Assembly: GCF_009720525.1 (NCBI RefSeq)
Contig: NZ_CP043930.1
Span: forward strand, 7,142,001 to 7,206,000
Length of the DNA stretch: 64,000 nt
Source: Gimesia benthica
Lineage (GTDB): Bacteria; Planctomycetota; Planctomycetia; Planctomycetales; Planctomycetaceae
Direction of reading: 5' to 3'
Numbering within the stretch: position 1 is the first letter of the stretch; each line of letters opens with the position of its first letter. Shown piece after piece: positions 9,301-18,146 of the stretch. The notes under the pieces are model-generated. The model worked only from the letters and a program-made list of their open reading frames with translations. It did not search any database and was not told the DNA's origin. A program made the position numbers and the translations under genes.

Positions 9301-9894
9301 GCCCCCGCAGATCGAAGCTCAGGCGACGAATCAGCGTGTAGCGGTCGGCTGCGGGGCTCGGTTTGAGTCCCGCGTGTTCCAGCTTCGCGAGGATGAAGCG
9401 ATCAATGGCATTCGCAGGCCAGTCCTGCTGTTTGACTTCGGGGAGTGCAGGACGCTGAGGTGGAATAAACGACCAGTGCCGGGCATAGGGGGCCCCCTGT
9501 TCGATCCAGGCTTTAATCTTCGCGATCTGGGCGTCGGTCAGTTTCTCACCCACGTCGGGAGGCGGCATGACCGTGTATTCATCGTCGGAAGTGATCCGCT
9601 TGAAGAGTTCGCTCTTCGCGGCGTCTTCGGGAACGATCGCATGGGCGTCGCTTTCGAGTTTCATGACCGCGGAAGCGCGTTCATCCAGTCGCAGGCCGGC
9701 TTCGCGGGTTTCAGGATCGGGACCGTGACAGTGGAAGCAGTTCTTGGAGAGGATCGGTCGGATATCCCGATTGAAATCGATCTCGGGTGTGTTGGGCTTG
9801 GATGATGGATCCGCAGGGGGGCGGCACTCGCAGCGTGCGCGCTGAGCAAGAGGATTCCTGCCAGAGAAATGGTTCTCAGGTAGAGATTCCACAT
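6380..9894 (-). CDS. PSD1 / DUF1549-DUF1553 cytochrome c-type secreted protein, apparent frameshift near its N-terminus
   Basis: The main frame encodes, in order, a planctomycete cytochrome domain (IDFNRDIRPILSKNCFHCHG, a CxxCH heme site), a DUF1549 domain with a second heme-like CAKCH, a central segment resembling a discoidin/F5-8C module (AIDGNTDG ... WWELDL), and a C-terminal DUF1553 domain (NRYWSQLFGAGLV, GPRFRLSAEMIRDQ). In-frame translation from 9952 gives an implausible arginine-rich start. A good signal peptide (MWNLYLRTISLAGILLLSAHA) begins at 9894 in another frame. Adding one base to the G6 run at 9816-9821 joins the two frames into a normal protein of about 1171 residues. Either a real null or phase-variable allele or a sequencing error is present. 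The gene is upstream of, and coupled to, the DUF1501 gene. Physiological role unknown; a link to degradation of complex polysaccharides is often suggested. Confidence 0.85.
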
Positions 9895-10212
9895 GGGTAT
9901 GCACCTTCAGGTAGGATTTGCGGTGCCGTCGTACCCGGGGAGAGCGTCTCACAGAATGAGCGCAGGTAGAGAGAATGGTACAACAAACAGCGCGGGTTCA
10001 GGTTTGGTGATACCAGTCCGTCTGTCGATATGTAGACTGACGGTAGCCGACGGTTCTGAAGCGTACGGCAGGTAAGTTAATTCACTCCAGACAAGACGAA
10101 AACGCCCTGCCTGTATTAACTTAATATAATTAATGGATCGAGCAGATGCAAGAAAAAGTATCGCCCCGTATCAGGGGAGACAGCGGCCCCCGGCTGCCTC
10201 CGACCGGTGGGA
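9895..10212. other. intergenic region
   Basis: 318 bases between the PSD1 start and the end of the small lipoprotein gene. It should hold the promoter of the PSD1-DUF1501 pair. An AT-rich patch lies at about 10110-10137, but I could not assign clear -35 and -10 boxes. No gene seen. Confidence 0.4.
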
Positions 10213-10506
10213 TCAATCGATTCCCAGGTTCCGTTCGATACTGCGTGCTTTGGAACTCATCACGTATTTCTGCCACCAGGGGTCCGGATCGTATTCACGG
10301 GGACGGTCGCCGCGGGCTTCTTCACCCACATAGCCCCACTGGTCGACTTCATCTTCGCCGCTCCAGTCGGAATCGAAAGGCTTGGGTTTGAAGGCACGCA
10401 TGGTTTCGTGTTGCAGTTCTGAGATAGGCTTCATCACCTGTGCGCAGCCGCTGGTGAAGAGAAACACCGGGCCACAGGCGATGAACGCCAGGACAAAGGA
10501 TTTCAT
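10213..10506 (-). CDS. small lipoprotein of unknown function
   Basis: 97 residues. A hydrophobic signal followed by LFTSGC at about residues 15-20 marks a lipoprotein. The mature part is acidic and rich in tryptophan and tyrosine (DPDPWWQKYVMSSKARSIERN at the end). I recognise the type as a small planctomycete envelope lipoprotein but no named family. The ATG at 10506 is preferred over the one at 10521 because GGAGGA lies just upstream of it. It stands alone, divergent from the deacetylase gene at 10724. Confidence 0.75.
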   Translation of the reverse strand: MKSFVLAFIACGPVFLFTSGCAQVMKPISELQHETMRAFKPKPFDSDWSGEDEVDQWGYVGEEARGDRPREYDPDPWWQKYVMSSKARSIERNLGID

Positions 10507-10723
10507 GAGAGGATCCTCCATACAATCATCGTCGGCAGGGACAGCGCGTGCCTCGACCGTTATGATTGATGGTCTACAATAGTAATGATGTGGAATTGTG
10601 AGTGGGACGGGGGTCCCATTGAGAGAGAGTGCGAGGGATTTTAAGGATTTCGGTTTTCAAGTCTAGCCTGATTTTCGTGAGTCCGGTCCGGAGCCGTTTG
10701 AGTCTGTTATTTAAGGAGTATTC

Positions 10724-11431
10724 GTGGGTTCTCAATTAGATGTACTGGTCGTCGCCCCGCATCCCGATGATGCGGAAATCAGCGTGGGAGGCACTATTCT
10801 GGCCTGCAAAGCCGCGGGACAGCGTGTGGGAGTTGTGGAGTTAACCAATGGTGAGCCAACGCCTTACGGCAGTCCCGAGATCCGGGCGAAAGAGACCGCA
10901 GCCTCGACGGAGGTCCTGCAACTGGACTGGCGGGAGAATCTGCAACTGCCGAACCGGAGTCTGGAATCGAGTCTGACTGCCCGCAGACAACTGGCCGAAA
11001 TCTTTCGTGAACAGCAGCCGAAAGTGATTCTCGCCCCCTATTGGGAAGACGTGCATCCCGACCACGTGGCCGCCAGCCATCTGGTGGATGCCGCCCGATT
11101 CTGGTCGAAGCTCAGCAAGACTGATATGTCGGGCGAACGCTATTGGCCGCCCCAGATCTATTATTTCTGGAGCATTCACCTGCGGATTCATCCCAAGCCG
11201 AGCTTCGTGTTTGATATTTCGCCGCATATCGAGCAGAAAATGCAGGCGGTTCGCTGCTATGAAAGCCAGATGATCCAGGGGCGTTCCGAAGAGCATCCGA
11301 CGGTGCTGGATGACATCAAGGATCGGGCCCGTTACTGGGGCTGGACCATTCATCGCGCCTATGGTGAACCCTTTGCCAGTCGTGAAGAGATCGGAATTCA
11401 AAGTTTTCTACCATTGTCGGCGGCGAAATGA
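10724..11431 (+). CDS. bshB1: PIG-L family deacetylase, BshB1-type
   Basis: 235 residues. PIG-L/LmbE zinc-dependent deacetylases remove an N-acetyl group from GlcNAc conjugates. The zinc motif APHPDDAE is at residues 11-18 and the second zinc-binding motif HPDH is near residue 110. Length and layout match BshB1, which deacetylates GlcNAc-malate in bacillithiol synthesis; the other bacillithiol genes (bshA, bshC) are not in this window, so the substrate is inferred from the family. The start is a GTG at 10724, with AAGGAG eight bases upstream. It is a single gene followed by a stem-loop. The symbol is a best guess among close PIG-L subfamilies. Confidence 0.85.
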   Translation: MGSQLDVLVVAPHPDDAEISVGGTILACKAAGQRVGVVELTNGEPTPYGSPEIRAKETAASTEVLQLDWRENLQLPNRSLESSLTARRQLAEIFREQQPKVILAPYWEDVHPDHVAASHLVDAARFWSKLSKTDMSGERYWPPQIYYFWSIHLRIHPKPSFVFDISPHIEQKMQAVRCYESQMIQGRSEEHPTVLDDIKDRARYWGWTIHRAYGEPFASREEIGIQSFLPLSAAK

Positions 11432-11733
11432 ACGTAAGCATTCATAGTTGCGCGGATTCTCCCGGCTGGGGAATCCGCAGGTTTCCAGCGAGGAAATCAC
11501 CCTGAATCGGGGCGGTTTTTCGGTTCAACCTTGAATGTTCGTCCTTTCATCGGTTAGACTTTGCTAAACAGAATTTACAAAATTCCGGAATGACGGCACC
11601 TGAACTGGCTGTGGTCGAGTACCCAGGAACGGTTTGACTGTGTGCTGCATCACCTGGCTGTCTGTTGTTCCACCCCGCCTGAGCGTGCACAGTGCCACCT
11701 ACCTTCTGACACTAAATGAGGAGAAAAAAGAAG
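11432..11733. other. intergenic region with one stem-loop
   Basis: 302 bases between the deacetylase and the Tat oxidoreductase. The only structure seen is the stem-loop at 11452-11478. The promoter of the downstream gene should be here but I could not place it with confidence. Confidence 0.4.
11452..11478 (+). terminator. stem-loop after the PIG-L gene
   Basis: GCGGATTC (11452-11459) pairs with GAATCCGC (11471-11478) around a GC-rich centre that adds more pairs. No U tract follows, so it is a weak intrinsic terminator or an mRNA 3' end stabiliser. Confidence 0.35.
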
Positions 11734-13191
11734 ATGTCTCAACAATCTCGTCGCGAATTCCTGGAAAAATCGATGTTTGCTGCCGCTGGCGCAGCAGCTC
11801 TGAGCACTTCGATTCCTCAGCTCTCTGCAGCCGAGTCGCAGTCCAGCAGCCCCAACGAAAAACTGCGTGTCGCCCTGCTGGGTGTCAATGGCCGTGGTCA
11901 GTCTCACCTCAGCGCTTTCGCCGGTCGTAAAGACACCGAAATCGTCGCCATTGTCGATCCCGATGAAAGCGTGGGGATGACCAAAGGTGTGGGTAACGTC
12001 TACAAAAAGACAAATAAAAAACCAACTTACTACAAAGACCTGCGGAAAGCCTTCGACGATCAGGATATCGATATCGTCAGCATCGCGACTCCCAACCACT
12101 GGCACGCTCTGGGAGCGATCTGGGCGATCCAGGCTGGTAAAGACGTTTACTGTGAAAAGCCGGTCAGCCACAACGTGAGCGAAGGTCGTCGGATTGTGGA
12201 AGCGGCCCGTAAGCACAACAAGATCGTCCAGACTGGTACTCAGTGCCGTTCACAACCTGGTCTGATCGATGCGATTGAATTCGTAAAAGCCGGCGGCATC
12301 GGCGAAGTCAAACTGGCTCGCGGTACCTGCTACAAGCGTCGTAAATCAATCGGTCCTAAAGGGAACTACGATGTACCGGCCAGCGTTGACTACGATCTGT
12401 GGCTCGGACCTGCACCGATGGCACCACTGACACGTCAGCGTTTCCACTACGACTGGCACTGGCAGACACCAACCGGTAACGGCGACCTGGGTAACCAGGG
12501 GATTCACCAGATGGACGTAGCCCGCTGGGGTCTCGGCGTTGATAACGTCGGCGACAGCGTTCAGGCTTACGGCGGACGACTGGGTTACACCGATGCCGGT
12601 AACGTAGCCAACACTCAGGTCAGCATCCACCAGTTCGGCGACAAGCGTCTGGTCTTCGAAGTACGTGGTCTGGAAACCGAACCTTATCGTGGTGCCAAAG
12701 TAGGGGTGATCTTCTACGGTACCGACGGCTACGTTGTGATTCCAAGCTACAACAGTGCTTCTGCCTTCGACAACGACGGCAAGCTGATCAAGAAGTTCTC
12801 GGGTTCTGCCGATCACTTCGCCAACTTTGTGGATGCTGTTCGCAGCCGCAAGATCAGCGATCTGAACGCCGACATCGAAGAAGGTCACATCTCCAGTGCC
12901 CTGTGTCACCTGGGTAACATTTCCTACGAAATGGGCAATACCATGCCTGTGAAGGAAGTTGCCGGTGAGTTCAAGGGTGATAGCGAAGCCCTGGAAACTC
13001 TGGGCCGCTTCCGCGAGCACCTGGGCAACAACAAGCTCGATACTGATGACACCATCGTCAGCATGGGCCCCAAACTGACCATCGACAGCAAGTCGGAAAC
13101 CTTCACCGGTGGACAGGCTTCTGCAGCGAATCCGAAACTGACTCGTGAATATCGTAAGCCGTTCGTGGTTCCCACAACTGCTGAACTGTAA
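11734..13191 (+). CDS. Gfo/Idh/MocA family oxidoreductase, Tat-exported
   Basis: 485 residues. The N-terminus is a Tat signal (SRREFL, then an alanine-rich core ending SAAES). A Rossmann NAD(P)-binding domain follows with VALLGVNGRGQSH, then the family motif CEKPVSHN. The C-terminal half is the Gfo/Idh alpha/beta substrate domain, with HYDWHWQTPTGNGDLGNQG and HQMDVARWGLG. Such proteins oxidise or reduce sugars and cyclitols; in planctomycetes many are exported with their cofactor through Tat. The substrate cannot be read from sequence. The ATG at 11734 is used because GAGGAG precedes it and would lie inside the coding region if the ATG at 11716 were used. A strong terminator follows. Single-gene unit. 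Confidence 0.92.
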   Translation: MSQQSRREFLEKSMFAAAGAAALSTSIPQLSAAESQSSSPNEKLRVALLGVNGRGQSHLSAFAGRKDTEIVAIVDPDESVGMTKGVGNVYKKTNKKPTYYKDLRKAFDDQDIDIVSIATPNHWHALGAIWAIQAGKDVYCEKPVSHNVSEGRRIVEAARKHNKIVQTGTQCRSQPGLIDAIEFVKAGGIGEVKLARGTCYKRRKSIGPKGNYDVPASVDYDLWLGPAPMAPLTRQRFHYDWHWQTPTGNGDLGNQGIHQMDVARWGLGVDNVGDSVQAYGGRLGYTDAGNVANTQVSIHQFGDKRLVFEVRGLETEPYRGAKVGVIFYGTDGYVVIPSYNSASAFDNDGKLIKKFSGSADHFANFVDAVRSRKISDLNADIEEGHISSALCHLGNISYEMGNTMPVKEVAGEFKGDSEALETLGRFREHLGNNKLDTDDTIVSMGPKLTIDSKSETFTGGQASAANPKLTREYRKPFVVPTTAEL

Positions 13192-13222
13192 GAGTCTGTT
13201 TCAATCTGAAACGATCATGACC

Positions 13223-13256
13223 AGGCCTCCTTCGATAACGAAGGGGGCCTTTTTTT
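13223..13256 (+). terminator. intrinsic terminator of the Tat oxidoreductase gene
   Basis: AGGCCTCCTTCG (13223-13234) pairs with CGAAGGGGGCCT (13239-13250) around loop ATAA, with one U-G wobble. T residues run to 13256. It lies right at the end of the convergent antiporter gene, whose stop is at 13255-13257. Confidence 0.9.
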
Positions 13257-15057
13257 ATACCTGTTCGGAGGACTGTCCCGACTCTGGTTTCTGATTCGAC
13301 TTCAACAGCTGCTGCAGCAGTAGGGGGGAATCCAGAATGTGTTTCGCCAGACACTCGCCCACGTGTTCTTCTTCATCAACAATCACATCCGCTCCCGCCG
13401 CCAGGAGCTGCCAGTGGTGCAGGTGATAGCGGCAGCGAACATAAAGTGCCGTCGAAGGGGCCATTTGACGAACCAGAAAAATTACCTGGCGGCAAACCGT
13501 GGGGCTGGGCAGAGTCGTAATCACCAGGCGGGAGCGATACAGGCCCGCATGTTCCAGCACTTCGATCTGAGTCGCATCGCCTAGCTGGGAACGGAGACCG
13601 TACTGTTCTGCCATCCGCAGGTTCTCGTGGTTGAGATCAACGACCACAATCTTTTTCAGACCGACCTGCAGCAGTTCGCCGGCGACCCGCTGGCCGGCGG
13701 GACCGAATCCCAGGATGAGAACCAGATCATCATCGGTCTCCCGGCTGGATTCCAGATCCGTAATATCAATATGCGGGGAGTGTGATTCGTTTTTAGCCGG
13801 TTTTCGGCCCCACAGTTGGCGGAGCAGATTCGCGGCGACCGGTGCCAGCTGAATCAGGTAGGGAGTCAGCAGCAGCGTGGCGATCGTCGATGAAATGATC
13901 AGGCGGAATGTGGTTTCCGAGAGAATCCCCGGTGCGTCCACTGTGCCCCGCGCCACGGTGGCCAGTACGAAGGAGAATTCCCCGACCTGGGCCAGACAGA
14001 GACCGGTTCCTAGGGCGAACTGCCAGGGCTGACCGCAGAACCAGGCTGCGCCGAAGGTGATCAACAGCTTGCCCGTAATGATCGCCGCAACGACAGCGAG
14101 GACGAGTCCCAGGTGTTGGACGGCCCAGTTCAGGTCACCAAACATGCCGACGGCAGAGAAGAACAGGGTGACGAGCACGGTTTTCAGTGGCTGGACATCG
14201 GCGCGAATTTGCGTGGCAAACGGGGAAATCGCCAGCAACACACCCGCGACGAACGCACCCAGCGCAGGGCTGAGTCCGAGTCGATGCGCGGCCCAGGCAG
14301 AGCCCGCCGCCATCACCATCGCCAGCAGAATCGGGAAATCACGGTTCCGTCTGAGAGATGACAGTTCCAGCAGTCGGGGTAGAATGAAATTGAACAGTCC
14401 ATAAAACACAGCCACAAAGACAACCGCCAGTAGGAATGAGATCGAGAGCTGAATCGCGATCTCTCCCGCCGATCCTTTGCCGACCAGCGCGGTGATGATC
14501 AGCATCAGCGGAATGACCGCCATGTCCTGGACCAGTAGAATTCCCAACGCGGTGCGACCGTGAGGGGCATCGAGTTCGGCCCGGTCATTGAGCATGCGCA
14601 CAACACACGCGGTACTGCTGAGGGCGATCATCGCTCCGATCGCGAGGGCCTCGGGAAAGGAAAAACTCAAAAGCAGCGAGACGGACAGTCCTCCGAGCAG
14701 GGTGAGAATGATCTGCAGGATGCCGGCGACCAGCGGGATGCGTCCCAGTCGCTTGAGTCGCGGTAGCGAAAATTCTAGACCGATGGCAAACAGCAGCAGA
14801 GCCACCCCCAGTTCCGCGAGGTCAAAAATGCTCTGTCGATCCGCGACCCAGCCTAAAAGGTTGGGGCCGACGAGGGTCCCCGCGGCGATGTAACCCAGAA
14901 TGGCGCTCTGTCTGAGCTGTTCGGCCAGGGTTCCCAGCACAATGGCCGTTGCCAGCAGGATGAGAATATCTGCCAGGGAATGCCACATCGTCCCTTCTGT
15001 GGCAGCCAGTAGATGAAAAGATTGAGTGGGGAAAACTCCAAAGTCGAACAAGGTCAT
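13255..15057 (-). CDS. KefB-type monovalent cation:proton antiporter with TrkA-N domain
   Basis: 600 residues. CPA2-family antiporters exchange K+ or Na+ for H+ across the inner membrane. About 12 hydrophobic helices fill residues 28-420, beginning with ILGYIAAGTLVGPNLLGW, as in KefB/KefC. A cytosolic TrkA-N (RCK) nucleotide-binding domain follows, with the Rossmann motif ILGFGPAGQRVAGEL at about residue 447 and an acidic strand end VVVDLNHEN. The ion and the ligand that gates the channel are not readable. The true start may be the ATG at 14988, which sits directly before the first membrane helix; the ATG at 15057 has AAAGGA ten bases upstream. Divergent from the LeuA-like gene. Confidence 0.9.
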   Translation of the reverse strand: MTLFDFGVFPTQSFHLLAATEGTMWHSLADILILLATAIVLGTLAEQLRQSAILGYIAAGTLVGPNLLGWVADRQSIFDLAELGVALLLFAIGLEFSLPRLKRLGRIPLVAGILQIILTLLGGLSVSLLLSFSFPEALAIGAMIALSSTACVVRMLNDRAELDAPHGRTALGILLVQDMAVIPLMLIITALVGKGSAGEIAIQLSISFLLAVVFVAVFYGLFNFILPRLLELSSLRRNRDFPILLAMVMAAGSAWAAHRLGLSPALGAFVAGVLLAISPFATQIRADVQPLKTVLVTLFFSAVGMFGDLNWAVQHLGLVLAVVAAIITGKLLITFGAAWFCGQPWQFALGTGLCLAQVGEFSFVLATVARGTVDAPGILSETTFRLIISSTIATLLLTPYLIQLAPVAANLLRQLWGRKPAKNESHSPHIDITDLESSRETDDDLVLILGFGPAGQRVAGELLQVGLKKIVVVDLNHENLRMAEQYGLRSQLGDATQIEVLEHAGLYRSRLVITTLPSPTVCRQVIFLVRQMAPSTALYVRCRYHLHHWQLLAAGADVIVDEEEHVGECLAKHILDSPLLLQQLLKSNQKPESGQSSEQV

Positions 15058-15239
15058 CGCTGCAAAATCCTTTATGGCGGGTTGAATCTGTGGGGATCAT
15101 ATACGAGTCATAACGGGGAGGGAAGATCGGGCAGGCATGGATTGGCTGAGTAAAACGCAATGAGTTTCCCGGACAGGGGGAATCCCTCGGAAATCGAGTG
15201 AATGTCTCTGAAAACAGTGTCAGATCGACGGACGCTGGC

Positions 15240-15245
15240 TATAAT
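15240..15245 (+). promoter_or_regulatory. candidate -10 box for the LeuA-like gene
   Basis: A perfect TATAAT, 49 bases before the ATG at 15295. The matching -35 region (around 15218-15224) is poor, so this is a tentative call. Confidence 0.35.
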
Positions 15246-15294
15246 CGTGTTCCAGTCGGGATACTGCTTTCAGTTTTAGTATGGATGCGAATGG

Positions 15295-16515
15295 ATGTTT
15301 CAGTTTTTCTCTGGTGCAAAAAAACACGTTAAGAATAAAGTCAAGCGGGCGGTGATCCGTCATCACCGACGTTCCGGTGCGGTCCTGTTCAGCGATACGA
15401 CTCTACGTGACGGCGAACAGATGCCTGGCGCGACGCTCGATCCAGCAGAGAAACTGCAGATCGCGAAAGCCCTCGAAGCAGCTGGCGTGCATTCACTGGA
15501 TGCCGGTTTTCCTGCTTCGTCGCAGGCGGACATCGAAGCGATTCAAAGTATGGTCGGTGTGATCAAGAAGCCGGTGCTCACGGCACTCTGTCGCACGCTG
15601 CCCGGCGACATCGACGCAGCCGACGAGGCGCTCGCCGGCAACCCGCCACACAAACGGGGCGTGAGTCTCTTCTGCGGGACGAGTCCGCTGCATCGTGACT
15701 TCAAACTGGAAAAGAGTAAAACCGAAGTCCTCAATCTGATAGTCGACAGTATTCAGTACGCGGCGGAAAAGTTCGACATCGTGGCGTTCAGTCCTGAAGA
15801 TGCGAGTCGTACCGAAGTCGACTTCCTCTGTGAAGTCTACCGGGAAGCGATCGCTGCCGGGGCGACGACCATCGGGTTTCCCGATACCGTGGGTATCCTG
15901 ACCCCGTACAAGGCGCAGGATCTGATCTGTCAGATTCAGGATCAGGTGCCCGGCATTGAGAACGTACTGCTGGCGGTGCACTTTCATAACGATCTGGGAC
16001 TGGCGGTCGCGAATACGCTGGCCTGTATCGATGCGGGGGCGAACGTTGTGCAGTGTACCGTCAACGGCATTGGAGAGCGGGCCGGCAATGCTGCACTGGA
16101 AGAGGTCGCGATGGCCCTGCATCTGCATCAGGACGAATTTGAGCGACCGCATAAACTGGATGTCAGTCAACTCGCACCGCTCTGCAGTCTGGTTTCCGAA
16201 CTAACGGGCATTCCTCTTTCACCGATGAAGCCGATCGGCGGTAGCAACATCTTCGCGACTGAAGCGGGCATCCACCAGGACGGACTGTTGAAGAACCCCG
16301 ATACGTATCTGCCATATCGACCAGAGGCGGTCGGCGCAGAGGGCGTTCGACTGGTACTCGGACGTCACAGCGGCCGGAGAGCCATCCTGCACCGCCTGCA
16401 TGAACTGGGACGTGAGCCGAGTGAGCAGACCGTGCAACGCGTGATGCAGGCCATTAAAGAACTCCCCAAGGGGGAGCTCGTCGATGATGACCTGCTGTTG
16501 AAACTCTCGAGCTGA
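15295..16515 (+). CDS. LeuA-like 2-isopropylmalate/homocitrate synthase without the regulatory domain
   Basis: 406 residues. It belongs to the DRE-TIM metallolyases, which condense acetyl-CoA with a 2-oxo acid. The first-strand motif [13 protein letters not shown] is at about residues 33-45, the metal-binding HFHNDLG in the middle, and [15 protein letters not shown] after it; [14 protein letters not shown] and the HSGRRA motif follow. A basic leader (about 28 residues) precedes the barrel. The C-terminal allosteric domain of standard LeuA (about 500-520 residues in all) is absent, so feedback control by leucine is not expected. It could be 2-isopropylmalate, homocitrate or citramalate synthase; I cannot separate them by eye. 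The upstream ribosome site is weak. It converges on purQ with an 18-base gap. Confidence 0.85.
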   Translation: MFQFFSGAKKHVKNKVKRAVIRHHRRSGAVLFSDTTLRDGEQMPGATLDPAEKLQIAKALEAAGVHSLDAGFPASSQADIEAIQSMVGVIKKPVLTALCRTLPGDIDAADEALAGNPPHKRGVSLFCGTSPLHRDFKLEKSKTEVLNLIVDSIQYAAEKFDIVAFSPEDASRTEVDFLCEVYREAIAAGATTIGFPDTVGILTPYKAQDLICQIQDQVPGIENVLLAVHFHNDLGLAVANTLACIDAGANVVQCTVNGIGERAGNAALEEVAMALHLHQDEFERPHKLDVSQLAPLCSLVSELTGIPLSPMKPIGGSNIFATEAGIHQDGLLKNPDTYLPYRPEAVGAEGVRLVLGRHSGRRAILHRLHELGREPSEQTVQRVMQAIKELPKGELVDDDLLLKLSS

Positions 16516-16533
16516 ATCGTTCGCTGCTCAGAT

Positions 16534-17349
16534 TCAGGCGAAGTAGTTAACCGCATTGCGGAACAACTGGATGCCTGCGCCTTCCCCTTCCAGGCCCAGA
16601 CGCGTCCACTGCGGATGCTGTGTGGCGAACAGGTAACGCTCGGGGTGAGGCATCAGTCCCAGAACGCGACCGGAAGGATCTCCCAGGGCGGCGATGTTAC
16701 AGGCCGAACCGTTCGGGTTCACAGGATAGGGGAGGATTTCCTCCTGGAGCGTTGTTTCAGCGTCACCGGTTTCCCGATAGCACATTGCGATCTGCGAATT
16801 GGCCTGCCAGTTTTCGATGACTGACGGATCACTGACGGCGATGCGGCCTTCAGCGTGCGCGATGGGCAGTTCGATCTGGTCGATGTCTTTAAGGAAGACG
16901 TTCTCTTTGGCGAGCACTCCCAGGTTGACCCACAGCGATGTGTATTTGCCGTTGTTGTTCCAGGTCAGTGTGGCATCGCGGGGTTGATCGGCTTTGGGGG
17001 GCCAGCTGGCAGCACCACCGGGCAAAATTCCCGATTTGAGCAGCACCTGGAATCCGTTACAGATCCCCAGTACCAGTTTGTCAGCGGCCAGGAAGTTGCC
17101 AATCACTTCTCCCAGCTGTCCCTGCAGGTGACTGGCGAAAATGATGCCCGCGCCCACGTCATCACCATAACTGAAGCCACCAGGCAGGCAGAGGATCTGG
17201 TAATCGTTCAGTTGCGTCGGGTTTTCGAGCAGTTTGAGCAGATGGATGCGGGTGGATTCGGCTCCACAGAGATCAAAGGCATGTGCCGTTTCGATATCGC
17301 AGTTCGTTCCGGGGGCACGTAACACACAGACTTTGGGAGAAGTTGACAT
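16534..17349 (-). CDS. purQ: phosphoribosylformylglycinamidine synthase subunit PurQ (glutaminase)
   Basis: 271 residues. PurQ hydrolyses glutamine and passes ammonia to PurL in step four of purine synthesis. The class I amidotransferase features are all visible: an RAPGTNCD start, LPGGFSYGDD, the nucleophile in LGICNGFQVL, and the His-Glu pair in GLMPHPERYLF. The length is above the usual 220-230; the extra residues lie after the nucleophile (around GGAASWPPKADQPRDATLTW), as in several other phyla. purL is not adjacent. A 7-bp stem (CTGAATC/GATTCAG, 16512-16537) spans the convergent junction with the LeuA-like gene. The ATG at 17349 fits the family N-terminus. Confidence 0.95.
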   Translation of the reverse strand: MSTSPKVCVLRAPGTNCDIETAHAFDLCGAESTRIHLLKLLENPTQLNDYQILCLPGGFSYGDDVGAGIIFASHLQGQLGEVIGNFLAADKLVLGICNGFQVLLKSGILPGGAASWPPKADQPRDATLTWNNNGKYTSLWVNLGVLAKENVFLKDIDQIELPIAHAEGRIAVSDPSVIENWQANSQIAMCYRETGDAETTLQEEILPYPVNPNGSACNIAALGDPSGRVLGLMPHPERYLFATQHPQWTRLGLEGEGAGIQLFRNAVNYFA

Positions 17350-17683
17350 GGGAGCAGCGTAAATCCTTTGTTTCGATACCAGTCTCAGGGGAAGACGAAA
17401 ATTGTTTCCACTACAGAGGATGCTATTGCGAAAACCGGATTTCTGCCAGCGTCAGCACCGGGTTAGCCTCTGAAAAACCGGGTTTTCCTCAGTTTGATGC
17501 ATCAGGGCCTGATTATATCGTTGTAAATTGAGAAATACGAGCGGTTTAGAGGCATTCTTCAGATCACCGATCCTGAAAAATCTCTCTATTCGTCAGGCAG
17601 GTCATCTGCTATAGTCTGGCCCCTGTTCTGAAGCCTCTGCTTTCCGTCGAGGACTGCCCCGTTTTTCCAAAGTCTGTCATTTC
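17350..17683. other. intergenic region between divergent purQ and a lipoprotein gene
   Basis: 334 bases. A -10-like TATAGT lies at 17610-17615 facing the lipoprotein gene, without a convincing -35. No riboswitch fold or gene was recognised. Confidence 0.4.
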
Positions 17684-18043
17684 ATGAATTCCTGGTTTCG
17701 TCTCTGCGTGATCGTGTTACTTACACCTGCCTGTGCAGGCTGTATTAACTCCACGAATACGCGTATTCCCCGGCTGTTTTCGGACCGTCAGGCGATGAAC
17801 CGCAGTCAGAAAATGGAAGAACGGAAGATGATGGAGCTGGAAGATCCGATTCCCTCCAGCTCTCTGGGACCGGAAGTCGTCCGTCCCCCTGATTTCAGCC
17901 GTCAGCGGACCGAATCGCGGTTGGCCATCGAGCAGTCGATGATGACGAAACCCACAGCACAACCTCAGCCGGGGGGAGCCATGCGGCCTACGCCCCGCTT
18001 ATCGGGACGCAATTCGAAATATCCGGAAGTCATTCAGCCCTGA
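17684..18043 (+). CDS. small lipoprotein of unknown function
   Basis: 119 residues. A signal peptide with a lipobox (TPACAGC at about residues 14-20) is followed by a low-complexity, proline-, methionine- and charge-rich tail (MEERKMMELEDPIP) with no fold I recognise. It is likely anchored in the membrane facing the periplasm. It begins a run of four genes for exported proteins on the + strand (17684-21830), 103 bases ahead of the toroid-repeat gene; whether they are one operon is uncertain. The ATG at 17684 directly precedes the signal peptide. Confidence 0.7.
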   Translation: MNSWFRLCVIVLLTPACAGCINSTNTRIPRLFSDRQAMNRSQKMEERKMMELEDPIPSSSLGPEVVRPPDFSRQRTESRLAIEQSMMTKPTAQPQPGGAMRPTPRLSGRNSKYPEVIQP

Positions 18044-18146
18044 TCCAGCCGATCGAGCTGTTTTTCCAGGCTGCTGCTTTTCATTACTCCTCGATCCCGT
18101 ACAATACAGGGGTAAGTCGACTCCGATTTCACTCTGTTCAGGGTAA

